A stretch of 64,000 bases of DNA. It comes from Pseudoalteromonas sp. 3D05 (GTDB lineage Bacteria > Pseudomonadota > Gammaproteobacteria > Enterobacterales > Alteromonadaceae). Both the position numbers and the translations under genes were made by a program. The notes under the pieces were generated by a model. The model saw nothing but the letters and a program-made list of their open reading frames with translations. It was not told the DNA's origin and made no database searches. Below, piece by piece: positions 39,214 through 48,633 of the stretch. Every line of letters begins with the position of its first letter. Within the stretch, counting starts at the first letter, position 1. Location of the stretch: NCBI RefSeq assembly GCF_002723455.1, contig NZ_PDUS01000001.1, positions 316,038 to 380,037 on the forward strand. Reading direction: 5' to 3'.

Positions 39214-40424
39214 CAAATTTTCCTTTTAATTCCAGATTTTGCGCGCTCTTTTATATTCGTTTGAATATAAATTTGATCAGTCGTCGCTATTTTTGCATGA
39301 CCCAAATCTTCAGATAAATGTTTTAACGGTCTGGTTTGTGCATCATGGGTAGCACCAGTATGACGTAACCAATGTGCAGTTGCCGATTCTAATTGTTCTG
39401 CATCATCTGTAAAACCATCATCTAATAATGATTGCTTTGCAAGATCGAAACTTTGCTGTACCAACCTGCGTATTTGACGAACAGTCATACCACCTTGACC
39501 ACGAATTTTATGAACAAGTGGATCTGATTCATCAACACGAGGCAGGGCAGTTAACCCTCTGTATAACCTATATCGTTTTAAGTATTCTATAAAATCTTCA
39601 CTAAGCGTAACATCCCTTAATTTATTACCTTTACCCATTATTCGTAAAAACCAAAAACCATCATTATCTTGCCAAAAGTGAGACATCACAGGTGACCACT
39701 GCGGGCGCTCTGATAATTCTGAAATACGAAGATATAAGCCTTTTAAACAGGCCAAAGTAAAAAGGTTTCTCTCAAAATCAGGTTGTTGTTCACACTTATC
39801 GCGAGTAACACCAAACACATATTCCCATTGTATATCACTCAATGTATCAGGTATTTTAATTTGAGATTGCACAACTAAATACGGACTGTTCTTTTTAACA
39901 ACCGGAACAAAATTAGCAAATGTTTTTTCTTCTAGAATAGCAAATTTATAAAATACATTAAGTGCAGTAAACATTGCAGCTAAAGTTTGTTGGCTAGCAA
40001 TTGATTCTTTGCGCATAAAAGGGCGCCAATTCTTGTTTAGCCGTCGTATTCCTTGCTCATCTTTATAACGCCATTGCACTGAAGTAGTTGACCAAGCTGA
40101 ATCTGGCTCAACCATAAAATCCACATAACCTTCGATATCTTCACGCTTTAATTCAAAAACTGATTTCTCAGCAATTAACCAAGACCATAAATAAAAACGT
40201 TCGAGTTCATTTCTAAACCGATTATAGGTCGCTTCAGATTTACGCCCATACACATATAAAAATTGATATAAAAATACCAGATCTGCTTTTGATTCAGTCA
40301 CAGTCAAGCCAACTTGCTGTATAAAGTTATTAAGTTCTGGGTATTCTGATTGCAACGTATCATCATCGAGGTGAGCAATTTGATATCGTAATTGTTTTAA
40401 TGTATCGACCAAAGCAACAAGCAT
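39213..40424 (-). CDS. Tyrosine recombinase (phage integrase family)
   Basis: A 403-residue site-specific recombinase. The N-terminal SAM-like core-binding domain covers roughly residues 50-180. The catalytic domain shows the first Arg in 'LYLRISELSERP' (~232), 'GKGNKLRDVTL', the box II 'HWLRHTGATHD' (~345-355), 'LGHAKIATTD' and the nucleophile Tyr in 'TTDQIYIQT' (~387). It is too long for XerC/XerD (about 300) and has no phage genes beside it. Pairing with an antiporter gene by a one-base overlap is unusual. A palindrome at 40473-40496 in its upstream region may be its target or operator. Confidence 0.9.
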   Translation of the reverse strand: MLVALVDTLKQLRYQIAHLDDDTLQSEYPELNNFIQQVGLTVTESKADLVFLYQFLYVYGRKSEATYNRFRNELERFYLWSWLIAEKSVFELKREDIEGYVDFMVEPDSAWSTTSVQWRYKDEQGIRRLNKNWRPFMRKESIASQQTLAAMFTALNVFYKFAILEEKTFANFVPVVKKNSPYLVVQSQIKIPDTLSDIQWEYVFGVTRDKCEQQPDFERNLFTLACLKGLYLRISELSERPQWSPVMSHFWQDNDGFWFLRIMGKGNKLRDVTLSEDFIEYLKRYRLYRGLTALPRVDESDPLVHKIRGQGGMTVRQIRRLVQQSFDLAKQSLLDDGFTDDAEQLESATAHWLRHTGATHDAQTRPLKHLSEDLGHAKIATTDQIYIQTNIKERAKSGIKRKI

Positions 40425-40472
40425 ATTGAGCTAATTTCTATTAAAATAAATTAGTTACAGTTTAATCTTTAA

Positions 40473-40496
40473 GTCCGATACTGTCTAGTATTGGAC
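40473..40496. promoter_or_regulatory. Palindrome between recombinase and SYLF lipoprotein genes
   Basis: GTCCGATACT (40473-40482) and AGTATTGGAC (40487-40496) form a 10-bp inverted repeat with one G-T pair and a 4-base centre. It lies between divergent promoters. There is no T-run, so it is an operator or recombination-site candidate rather than a terminator. Confidence 0.45.
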
Positions 40497-40555
40497 ATTA
40501 AACAAGTGAAAACTGTTGCTTAGTTTTTGCTGCTGTCGGTGTTTAAGGAAAGCAT

Positions 40556-41119
40556 ATGAAAAAATTAATTGTTTTAAGTTTAGTAACACTAACTTTAATC
40601 TTATCAGGGTGTGCGACTACTGGCAGTGCCTCGCCAAATGAAAAGCGTAATTTAGTCCAAAACATGCGTGCAGATACGTTAGCCAAATTATATACAGAAA
40701 AGCCTGATGTTAAACAACAAATTGCCAGCTCTGCCGGTTATGCTGTTTTCGATAATGCCAATGTAAATGTAGTACTTGCTAGTTTTGGTGGTGGTTATGG
40801 CGTAGTAAAAAATAACCTAACGGGTAAATCAACTTATATGAATATGGGTGAAGCTGGTTTAGGCCTTGGTTTAGGCGTTAAAGACTTTAATGTTGTTATG
40901 GTTTTTCATGATCAAGCTGCATTAAACCGCTTTGTTGAACATGGTTGGGCCTTTGGTGGAAATGCCGATGCTGCCGCAAAATATCAAGATCAAGGAGGGG
41001 CTATAGTTGCTGAAGCTATTGCAGACCAAGTAACTGTGTATTCATTAACCGAAAATGGTCTGGCATTACAAGCTGTACTAAAAGGCACTAAGTTCTGGGT
41101 AGATTCTGAGCTAAATTAA
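40556..41119 (+). CDS. SYLF/Ysc84-domain lipoprotein
   Basis: A 187-residue outer- or inner-membrane lipoprotein. The signal is 'KKLIVLSLVTLTLILSGC' with Cys 19 as lipidation site. The mature part is a SYLF (Ysc84-like) domain, marked by 'SSAGYAVFDNANVNVVLASFGGGYGVV', here written in two parts as 'SSAGYAVFDNANVNV' and 'SFGGGYGVV'. The domain binds lipids in eukaryotic relatives; the role in bacteria is unclear. A purine-rich 'aagga' precedes the ATG. A hairpin at 41138-41171 ends the unit. Confidence 0.88.
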   Translation: MKKLIVLSLVTLTLILSGCATTGSASPNEKRNLVQNMRADTLAKLYTEKPDVKQQIASSAGYAVFDNANVNVVLASFGGGYGVVKNNLTGKSTYMNMGEAGLGLGLGVKDFNVVMVFHDQAALNRFVEHGWAFGGNADAAAKYQDQGGAIVAEAIADQVTVYSLTENGLALQAVLKGTKFWVDSELN

Positions 41120-41137
41120 ACCTTAAAAACCCTTCTA

Positions 41138-41171
41138 AAAGTGGGCTAGTTTGTATGATTACGCCCACTTT
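41138..41171 (+). terminator. Terminator of the SYLF lipoprotein gene
   Basis: A 9-bp stem, AAAGTGGGC (41138-41146) with GCCCACTTT (41163-41171), has a 16-base loop and is followed by a short AT-rich tail. Confidence 0.65.
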
Positions 41172-41346
41172 AATTTTCACCAACCAATTTAACATAACAT
41201 AACTTATGGGTTATGTGTTGTTTTAGTGACTAAGATTCGGAATAACGACTTTTTATTTGTAAAACACTTCCCATATATCATTTAGCTATATCTATATAAC
41301 CAAAATGTGGTACAGTGTTTATACAAGTAAAACTTAGGAAATCCAT

Positions 41347-41628
41347 ATGCCAGAACATTCGTTAGTATTACCAAGCCTCTCAATTCGTAAAGAATATGGA
41401 GAATATATCAAGTCTTCTACTTTAGGTTCCGAAAACCAAATTGTTGGGTATACATATAAATCTTTCGAGGTTTATTGTCATACTTGTAGTTCTGAATTCT
41501 CTGCATACAGGGGTGAAGATTTTAGCTCTACAATTGGTAGTGAAGGTGTCTATAATTTTAAGTGCTCCCATTGTGGACAGCAAGACGCAGTAAAATCATC
41601 TCAAATTAAAAAACATTTTGGACGATAA
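41347..41628 (+). CDS. Small zinc-ribbon-like hypothetical protein
   Basis: A 93-residue protein that I do not recognise. Two Cys pairs, 'CHTC' (~residues 44-47) and 'CSHC' (~77-80), are about 30 residues apart and should bind one zinc ion as a zinc ribbon. There is no signal peptide. 'aggaaatccat' gives a good ribosome-binding site. It has its own promoter region of about 220 bases and a terminator, so it appears to be a real single gene, probably a nucleic-acid or protein-binding factor. Confidence 0.75.
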   Translation: MPEHSLVLPSLSIRKEYGEYIKSSTLGSENQIVGYTYKSFEVYCHTCSSEFSAYRGEDFSSTIGSEGVYNFKCSHCGQQDAVKSSQIKKHFGR

Positions 41629-41668
41629 AGACAAGCTTTCACAATTGACAGAAATTTAAGTGCATAAC

Positions 41669-41692
41669 AAAAAAGGGCTTTTCGCCCTTTTC
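41669..41692 (+). terminator. Terminator of the zinc-ribbon gene
   Basis: AAAAGGGC (41671-41678) pairs with GCCCTTTT (41684-41691) across a 5-base loop, with a T-rich end. Confidence 0.82.
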
Positions 41693-41802
41693 TTTAATAA
41701 CGTACCATAATTTATTGGTTGTTAGTTATACGTTAGTTTATCTCTTTATTAAATTAAACTTATGAACTACACGACAAACTATTATGTCGTGCAGCTTTAC
41801 TA

Positions 41803-43226
41803 TTACGAATCTTGTGGTATGAACAGTACGGATTTATTTCGACCAGATTCTTTTGCTAAATAGAGAGCTTTATCGGCATTTGTTAAAACAGTATCAATAG
41901 TCTCGTTTTCTTCAGCTTTTGCAATACCTATCGATGTTGTAACTTGGCCATAAATATCAGTGTATTCAGGAATATCTGTTCTTTCTATCGCCGTTCTGAT
42001 TTTTTCTGCAGTTACTTCTGCACCATCTTTATCTATATTTGGTAATATAACTGCGAACTCTTCACCACCTAATCTACATACTGAGTCTGTTTCCCGTACG
42101 CAATTATTTAATGTTGATGCGATAGCAATTAGTACTTTATCGCCAATTGCATGACCAGCTCTATCATTTACGGATTTGAAGTGGTCAACATCAAGCATCA
42201 AAATGTAAGTCTCAGCAGCGTTAAAAGTATTTTTCTCAAGGCGCTTTTTGCTAACTCCATAAAATGCCGCCTATTAGCTATGCCAGTTAAACTGTCATGT
42301 GTTGCCGCTTGTAGTAATGCCAGTTCTGCAGCGCGCCTTTTTTCATCAATTTTTTCTTGAAATATTGCACTTGTGATAATTAATATAATTATAAACCATG
42401 AGATTACAACAACGTATAAGCCAAACAAGTCTTCCAGTTTAACTGAAACCAATGACTGAATAAATAAATAGCCAATTGTGATTGGTACAAAGTACCCTAT
42501 TAGTACCTGAAATCGAGCAATTCGCCCACCAATATGCGGTGATAATAATGCATGTACAGCACCATATTTTGCATGAATAAACAACACACTCAGGCCAAGA
42601 AATATTCCATAGGTCGTTGTTAGTATTGACATATTTCCAAAGAAGCTTTTAATTCCATAGGCATATCCAATAATTGACAGCATTGGTACAGCTAAACCGA
42701 TAAAGGCTGTAAATTGCGCAATCATAATTTTATTCAAACTACCAAACAACAATGCACAGGATAAACAAATCATCATGATAGCTGTATTTATGCCCATGGA
42801 ATTAGACAAGCCAGCGCTCACTTCTGAACTTATAGTGTGTGAAAAAGGCGTGATATGGCGAGTAAAAGTAGTATTAGTAGAAATATCAACGGTTACCATC
42901 AGTGACGTAATTAAGGCAGCTATTGCTAACAAGGGGTTAAAAATCGTAAAGTATTTTTTATGCTCTAAAAAAACACTTAAACCGATCAGTATAATTGTAA
43001 TAGCTGTAAGTGGGTGTGTCGCTGAGCCCCCAGAAATCGGCCTGTATAATTGAGGTGCAGAAAAAACGTAACCAGAAATTGATAAAACAGACAGTAAAAT
43101 ACAGCCAAGCGCTAATGCTTTTGCGACGATTTCCACATATCGAGTACGTTTTTCATAAGCTTTACTTTGTTTTTCGTTTTCAAGTAAATCTAAGCTGCTA
43201 AAAGGCATAATATGGTTTTTCTTCAT
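41803..43226 (-). pseudogene. Membrane-anchored diguanylate cyclase, frameshifted
   Basis: Two overlapping frames form one protein. The N-terminal part (42198-43226) has about eight membrane helices, then the start of a GGDEF domain ('HDSLTGIANRRHFMEL'), and ends in a stray tail. The other frame (from the overlap to 41803) continues the domain: 'MLDVDHFKSVNDRAGH', then the I-site RETD five residues before GGEEF. The break maps to a run of five A on the minus strand (plus 42245-42249); six A would restore the frame. The result is a lost gene, a sequencing indel or a -1 ribosomal slip on the A-run. If restored it would make c-di-GMP with product inhibition. Confidence 0.82.
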
Positions 43227-43296
43227 TCAAAATCAACTAGTTCAATGATAGTTGAATCATAAAAATAAGCAATTACAATTACCTTATTGATATTAC

Positions 43297-44340
43297 CTAG
43301 GGATATGGAATGAGTTTTAGCGTATTGTTTAACTGTTTATCTAAGGCATCTGCTAGTTTTTCGGTTTCGCTAAATACTGTACGCCAGTATTTAATTCGGG
43401 TGTCGGCATCAAGATCTGTAAAGTCGTTTCTGTCTGGAATTTTTCCGTAAGGTAAGCCCATAACAAATTCTTGTGATGGTGAAATCATGACTACGTTGTC
43501 GTAGTTTTCTGGTGCGACTGTGCGTTTTAAATTTTTATCAAACCACCCTGCTTTTGGATCACTATTAAAATGTGGGTATAAAATTAGTCCCGGATTATTA
43601 ATTTTTAAATCGAAGTGGTAGTCAATAATGCCGCCATCGCGGTACATACCAGGAGGTGAACCAGCAATATTTTTTATACCTTGCATGACCAACGGTATTG
43701 AGCCCGATGCGAGTAATGCATCTTTTAAATTATCAGTGGTTAAATCCAATTGTGTGGTTTTAAATTGATAACTGTCTTCAATTTCAAAATTGCTATTGGG
43801 AGCTTGATAAATAAAACGCTCATATTGCTTAGTTAAAAATCGGCGATGTACGCGATTACTTAAATAGCTTTTGGTTAAGCCTAATAACTGTAATGCTTTT
43901 CGCTCACTTGCAACCAAACCATTTGATTTTGCTACAATAAAATGAGATTTAAACACAGGGTTATTTATTATTTCAGCAACCCCGTTATCACCAAAAACCT
44001 CTTCAAGTAAGGCACGCGCTTTGGTTGTTATTTCTTCAGGGGTTGGTTTATTGGTTTCATAACGAGTTTCACTGTAGGATTTTGCTAACCGTGTTATGGC
44101 CGCTACTGGGTCGTTTTGTGAAAAACACGCTGCACGAAATGCCCCTGCAGATGAACCAATTAAGTTTAATTGCTGCGTTCTACCTTTAAAAAATTCGCCA
44201 AAAAGGTATTTATCTAAACCAAATAAGGTAAACCATTTCGGCCCACCACTTGCGCCTAAAAATGATGTAAAAAGTTCAGGCTTTAAACCTTGTTCGTTTA
44301 TTATTGTTGCTGCAGTTTTACCTGCATAAATGTCGATCAT
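43297..44340 (-). CDS. Patatin-like phospholipase
   Basis: A 347-residue protein with the patatin catalytic dyad. The nucleophile Ser 64 is in 'LIGSSAGAFRA' (GxSxG), with an oxyanion-hole-like 'LGASGGPKWF' before it. The Asp is in 'YRDGGIIDYHF' (~residue 236). No signal peptide is seen, so a cytoplasmic lipid acyl hydrolase is expected. It stands alone, 96 bases from the AGCS symporter gene on the same strand. A second, different patatin-like gene lies at 50425-51411. Confidence 0.88.
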   Translation of the reverse strand: MIDIYAGKTAATIINEQGLKPELFTSFLGASGGPKWFTLFGLDKYLFGEFFKGRTQQLNLIGSSAGAFRAACFSQNDPVAAITRLAKSYSETRYETNKPTPEEITTKARALLEEVFGDNGVAEIINNPVFKSHFIVAKSNGLVASERKALQLLGLTKSYLSNRVHRRFLTKQYERFIYQAPNSNFEIEDSYQFKTTQLDLTTDNLKDALLASGSIPLVMQGIKNIAGSPPGMYRDGGIIDYHFDLKINNPGLILYPHFNSDPKAGWFDKNLKRTVAPENYDNVVMISPSQEFVMGLPYGKIPDRNDFTDLDADTRIKYWRTVFSETEKLADALDKQLNNTLKLIPYP

Positions 44341-44435
44341 CTAAAAATACTACCTGTAGAGTCGCAGTTTAATGTTATTAAAGCTAAACTTAAAAGTGAA
44401 TATTTATGCAATAAAAACACACTTAAACTTTAATC

Positions 44436-45842
44436 TTAATCCCAAATTCCGTCTTCACATTTGCCCTGCACTTTTACGTTTTTTACCTTAAACTCAGGCT
44501 CTATGCCTTTGTCTCTTTGTGCGTGGTAGTCGTTAGTAACAGACAAAATGGTCGGTGTGAGTAGTATAATAGCGATAACGTTTACTACTGTCATTAACCC
44601 TAACGCAATATCAGCTAAATCCCATACTTGTTTTAAGGTGGCTGATGCGCCCCACAACATCATTGATAAATAAAGCAAAGTATAAATACTGCGCCCTACT
44701 TTGTTATCGAGCTTAAATAAGTGGAGGTTACTTTCGGCGTAGGCGTAGTTAGCAACCACCGAGGTAAAAGCAAATAAAGTAATGGCAGCGGCTACAAAAT
44801 ATACGCCGCCTTGCGCTAAGTGTGAGGTCATAGCGCTTTGCGTTAAGCGTATGCCTTCCATCTCACCGCTTATATCTACATCAGCCAATAAAATAATAAC
44901 GGCGGTACAACTACACAATACAATGGTATCGAAAAACACCCCTAACATTTGTATGTAGCCTTGCGTCGCTGGGTGGTTTGGCATTGGACTGGCACTAGCC
45001 GATGCATGCGGCACACTTCCCGCGCCAGCCTCATTAGAATATAAGCCGCGTTGTATACCATTTTTAATGGCTGCACCCATGGCGCCTGCACCAGCTTCTT
45101 GCAAGCCAAACGCTGATAAAAATATATCTTTAAGCATGGCAGGTACTTGGGTGAAGTTGATAAGGGTGATGATCACCGCCGCTAATACAAATACAATGCC
45201 CATTATCGGTACAACGCGCTCGGCAAATCGGGCGATTGCTTTAAACCCACCGAGTATAATCGACCCTGCAAGAACAGTAATAACAATCCCAGAATAAAAG
45301 TTTGGAATTTCAAACGCGTAATTAAGTGCATCGGTTATAGTATTGGTTTGCATTGCGCTAAAGGTAAAGCCGTAACCTAAAAACAAACAGGCGGCAAACA
45401 CAATAGCAAATGCACGACTGCCTATACCTTGTTGAATGTAATATGCAGGCCCGCCTCTAAATTCGCCGTTACTATCGCGTACTTTATACACTTGCCCCAG
45501 TACGCTTTCGGCAAAGCCTGTGGCCATGCCTAAAATGGCAATCATCCACATCCAAAATATGGCTCCGCTACCACCGAGTGATATTGCCACAGCCACACCG
45601 GCTAAATTACCTGTGCCTACTCTGGCACACAGCCCAGTACAGAGCGCTTGAAATGATGAAATATCGTTTTTATTACACTTACTACTGCCTTTTAACAGGC
45701 TAAACATGTGCTTAAATTTAACAAGTTGAATTGCTTTTAAACGTACTGAAAACCAAATACCTGCAAATAGTAGTATATAAATTAGTATTTGGCCTTCGCC
45801 CCATAATAGGCCATTTACACTTTTTACTACGGTATCGAACAT
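44436..45842 (-). CDS. Sodium:alanine (glycine) symporter, AGCS family
   Basis: A 468-residue inner-membrane transporter with about 11 helices. AGCS signatures are 'SSFQALCTGLCARVGTGNLAGVA' (given here as 'QALCTGLCARVGTGN'), 'WMIAILGMATGFAES', 'GGPAYYIQQG' and 'GLYSNEAGAGSVPHASA'. It should import alanine, glycine or a related amino acid with Na+. It lies upstream of nothing on its own strand but follows ctlX-ocd by about 130 bases, so it may supply or complement the same amino-acid pathway. Confidence 0.93.
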   Translation of the reverse strand: MFDTVVKSVNGLLWGEGQILIYILLFAGIWFSVRLKAIQLVKFKHMFSLLKGSSKCNKNDISSFQALCTGLCARVGTGNLAGVAVAISLGGSGAIFWMWMIAILGMATGFAESVLGQVYKVRDSNGEFRGGPAYYIQQGIGSRAFAIVFAACLFLGYGFTFSAMQTNTITDALNYAFEIPNFYSGIVITVLAGSIILGGFKAIARFAERVVPIMGIVFVLAAVIITLINFTQVPAMLKDIFLSAFGLQEAGAGAMGAAIKNGIQRGLYSNEAGAGSVPHASASASPMPNHPATQGYIQMLGVFFDTIVLCSCTAVIILLADVDISGEMEGIRLTQSAMTSHLAQGGVYFVAAAITLFAFTSVVANYAYAESNLHLFKLDNKVGRSIYTLLYLSMMLWGASATLKQVWDLADIALGLMTVVNVIAIILLTPTILSVTNDYHAQRDKGIEPEFKVKNVKVQGKCEDGIWD

Positions 45843-45968
45843 GGGCTAATCCTTTTTGTATTTATTATGTTTTACTCAGCGAGTAGTTGAGTAATTTGCA
45901 TTTAATAATGCATGTTAGCCATAGCTTAGCGGAACTAAGCTGCCTTTGAATGTTGACCTAGTGGTAGG

Positions 45969-46880
45969 TTATTTACTTTGCAGGTGTATACCCGCAATCA
46001 TGCATCTAACCGAACCTCCCGCCGACTCTATGGTTGGTATAGGTAACGGAACAAGTTTAGCTGTTTTTTGTATTGCTGCTTTTTGCTCGGTTGTAAGTGC
46101 ATTAAACGCCGTTTGTGAGAGGGCTAAAATACGACCATTTGTACCTTGTAGCTCTATTGCATTGCCGCAAAAGCTATTTATTTGCTCATTAGTTAAGTTT
46201 ATTACTTCTAAATGGCTTTGTTTAAAATAGCTAGTTAATTGTTTGTGTTGACTATTTGGCACCATATTTAAGCTGATCATGGCAAACTCTGTGGCTACAC
46301 ACATCAGTACATTAGTATGATAAACCGCAGTACCTTGCTCATCGTAGGCATTAAATACAACAGGTTTTAGCTTTAATTGCTCGCATACTGTATTAACCAC
46401 AGCTTTAGTAGTGCGCTTCGATTCTACTGCATAAGCAAGCTTATGTGGGTGGTCAATAACAAGCGATCCTGTGCCTTCTAGAAACGCATTTTCTTTCGCT
46501 AAAAATGAATAATCAGTCACAGACAACACTTTATATTGATTAGTCAAAAAATCAATAATATCTTTTCGATATTCTAACCTTCTGTTTTCTGCGTACATTG
46601 GGTATATAACTAGCTCGCCACTTTGATGAGTAGAAAACCAATTATTTGGAAACACAGAATCGGGCGTGTGTGTATGTTCGTCTTCAAAAAGATGAACTGT
46701 TACGCCCTCGTTTTGTATTAATTTAACCGCATTAGTTACTTCGTCAAAGGCAAGCTGACTCTGGTTTTGTGAGTTGCAGGTACTTTGAAACGTATTGTCT
46801 AACATGGTTTGTGGGTTAGATGTAAAGTGATGCGGGCGCACCATAACCACCGCTGTTGGTGCTTGCTCTATATGGCTCAT
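45969..46880 (-). CDS. ctlX: CtlX-type amidinotransferase/citrulline hydrolase
   Basis: A 303-residue member of the guanidino-group-modifying (arginine deiminase/DDAH) fold. Typical motifs are 'VMVRPHHFTSNPQT', 'PDSVFPNNWFSTH', 'EGTGSLVIDH' and 'YHTNVLMCVA', with a late Cys region 'GGSVRCMIAG'. The last supplies the catalytic Cys and the others the His and acidic residues. CtlX proteins split citrulline to ornithine. The start ATG overlaps the ornithine cyclodeaminase stop (ATGA), so both are made together; ornithine from CtlX would go on to proline. Confidence 0.88.
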   Translation of the reverse strand: MSHIEQAPTAVVMVRPHHFTSNPQTMLDNTFQSTCNSQNQSQLAFDEVTNAVKLIQNEGVTVHLFEDEHTHTPDSVFPNNWFSTHQSGELVIYPMYAENRRLEYRKDIIDFLTNQYKVLSVTDYSFLAKENAFLEGTGSLVIDHPHKLAYAVESKRTTKAVVNTVCEQLKLKPVVFNAYDEQGTAVYHTNVLMCVATEFAMISLNMVPNSQHKQLTSYFKQSHLEVINLTNEQINSFCGNAIELQGTNGRILALSQTAFNALTTEQKAAIQKTAKLVPLPIPTIESAGGSVRCMIAGIHLQSK

Positions 46881-47959
46881 GCGACTTGCTCTTGCTTAGT
46901 TGTTTTTGATGTTTGCGCGCTATTAAGTACCGAAAATAAATTACGCGGATCGGCTTGTTGTGTAATTAAATCAAGTAATGAAAACTCACCCGCAACCACC
47001 AGCGCGTCTTTAATATAAATCAGCGCGGTAAAGTCTTCGCTCGCAAAACCTACCCCATCAAAAATAGTAAGCTCGTCGTTACTTGTACGCCCAGGTGTTT
47101 GCTTATTAATTACTTTATGAAACTCAGTCACGGCAAAGGTTTCGTCCATTTGCTGTATTTCGCCCTCTATTCTGGTTTGAGGCTCATACTCTACAAACAC
47201 ATTTGCGCGCGCTAACAATTGCGAATCAAGCTCTGTTTTACCAGGGCAATCGCCACCAATCGCATTAATATGAACACCTTGCGGGATCATATCGCTGGTT
47301 AAAATGGTTGCGTTGGTTTTATCAGCCGTGCAGGTTGTAATAATGTGCGCACCTTGCACGGCTTCTTCTGCGCTATTGCATATAGTTACATTTAAACCGT
47401 AACCACTTAAGTTGTTGTAGGCTTTTTTAGAGGCGTTTTTATCAATATCGTATAAACGAATGTGGGTAATGCCTATTACAGCTTTAAAAGCCAATGCCTG
47501 AAACTCAGACTGTGCACCATTACCAATTAATGTAAGCGTTGTTGAATGTTTGGGTGCTAAATACTTTGCCACAAGCGCCGATGTAGCCGCTGTGCGTAAG
47601 GCTGTTAGTAAGCACATTTCGCTGATCATAACCGGATAGCCGCTATCAACATCCGACAAAATACCAAACGCGGCCACGGTTTGAAGTTCTTTAAAGGTGT
47701 TTTTTGGATGACCATTTACATATTTACAGCTAAACATTTTACCGTCGCTTACGGGCATAAGCTCTATTACGCCATCCGGAGAGTGCGCCGCATAACGTGG
47801 CGATTTATCAAATTCGACCCAGCGAGCAAAGTCGTGTTCTAATCTTTGGGTAAGCTCAAGCAATACATTTTCTATTCCAACTTTATTTATAAGTTTGGCC
47901 ATTGCCTGTACGCTAACAAATGGAACACCTTGTTTTGGCTCTGTTATAAAATGACTCAT
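46877..47959 (-). CDS. Ornithine cyclodeaminase
   Basis: A 360-residue enzyme of the ornithine cyclodeaminase/mu-crystallin family, converting ornithine to proline with NAD. It has 'MPVSDGKMFSCKYVNGHP' for substrate, 'LTALRTAATSALVAKYLAP' and the Rossmann stretch 'LTLIGNGAQSEFQALAF'. 'AIGGDCPGKTELD' carries the conserved Asp. ATG 47959 is chosen: 'aagaggtatt' lies just upstream and the family N-terminus begins here. A longer in-frame extension to 48076 lacks such a site and would run into the promoter shared with the divergent Lrp gene. Confidence 0.92.
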   Translation of the reverse strand: MSHFITEPKQGVPFVSVQAMAKLINKVGIENVLLELTQRLEHDFARWVEFDKSPRYAAHSPDGVIELMPVSDGKMFSCKYVNGHPKNTFKELQTVAAFGILSDVDSGYPVMISEMCLLTALRTAATSALVAKYLAPKHSTTLTLIGNGAQSEFQALAFKAVIGITHIRLYDIDKNASKKAYNNLSGYGLNVTICNSAEEAVQGAHIITTCTADKTNATILTSDMIPQGVHINAIGGDCPGKTELDSQLLARANVFVEYEPQTRIEGEIQQMDETFAVTEFHKVINKQTPGRTSNDELTIFDGVGFASEDFTALIYIKDALVVAGEFSLLDLITQQADPRNLFSVLNSAQTSKTTKQEQVA

Positions 47960-48126
47960 AAATACCTCTTTAATGACTAAATAAGTTAATTGAAATAAGT
48001 TTATAGGCCAGAGGTGACAGTTAAAATGCCAAAAGTTAATACAAATAGTATTATTTTTTAGCAAATTGCTATGCATTAAAGTGCAAATTTAGTAATTTGT
48101 AATAAACACATAACCCAAGGCGTTTT

Positions 48127-48558
48127 ATGACCCCTTACATTTACGACTCCTTAGATAACGCATTAATAGCCGAATTACGAAAAGATGGCCGCGCTTCTAT
48201 TTCAGCCCTAGCCGATGTTTTAAAGGTGTCACGCGGGACGGTGCAAAATCGCTTAGACCGTTTAGTTTCATCGGGCGCGATATTAGGCTTTACGGTGCGT
48301 GTACATGAACACATAGAAACCGAGGCTGTAAGAGCAATAATGATGGTGGAAGTGGTGGGTAAATCTACATCGCAGGTAATTAAAACCCTGCGCGGCATAC
48401 CAGAGCTAACAAAGTTACATACAACCAACGGCGCTTGGGATTTAGTGGCTGAAATACAGGCTGCAAATTTAGGTGAGTTTGATGGCGTACTTAGGCAAGT
48501 GCGCGAAATAGAAGGCATTTTAAATAGCGAAACCAGTATATTATTATCATCTACTTAG
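48127..48558 (+). CDS. Lrp/AsnC family regulator
   Basis: A 143-residue regulator. The N-terminal helix-turn-helix has 'LRKDGRASISALADVLKVSRGTVQNRLDRL' (shown here as 'ASISALADVLKVSRGTV'). The C-terminal RAM ligand domain has 'VVGKSTSQVIKTLRGIPE' and 'TTNGAWDLVAEIQA'. It is divergent from ornithine cyclodeaminase, 167 bases away, and is probably its amino-acid-responsive regulator, as is common for ocd genes. An AraC gene follows on the same strand. Confidence 0.93.
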   Translation: MTPYIYDSLDNALIAELRKDGRASISALADVLKVSRGTVQNRLDRLVSSGAILGFTVRVHEHIETEAVRAIMMVEVVGKSTSQVIKTLRGIPELTKLHTTNGAWDLVAEIQAANLGEFDGVLRQVREIEGILNSETSILLSST

Positions 48559-48633
48559 GTTTTATTAACGCCATGTTTTAATTAAAGTATTTTAGACAAT
48601 ACTCGGTTTATTTATTAGGTAATGGAGTCGGCA

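Noticed and set aside
39213..40424. XerC/XerD recombinase
   Set aside because: It is 403 residues with an extra N-terminal part; Xer proteins have about 300.
47960..48076. N-terminal extension of ornithine cyclodeaminase
   Set aside because: No ribosome-binding site, not part of the family N-terminus, and it would occupy the divergent promoter region.
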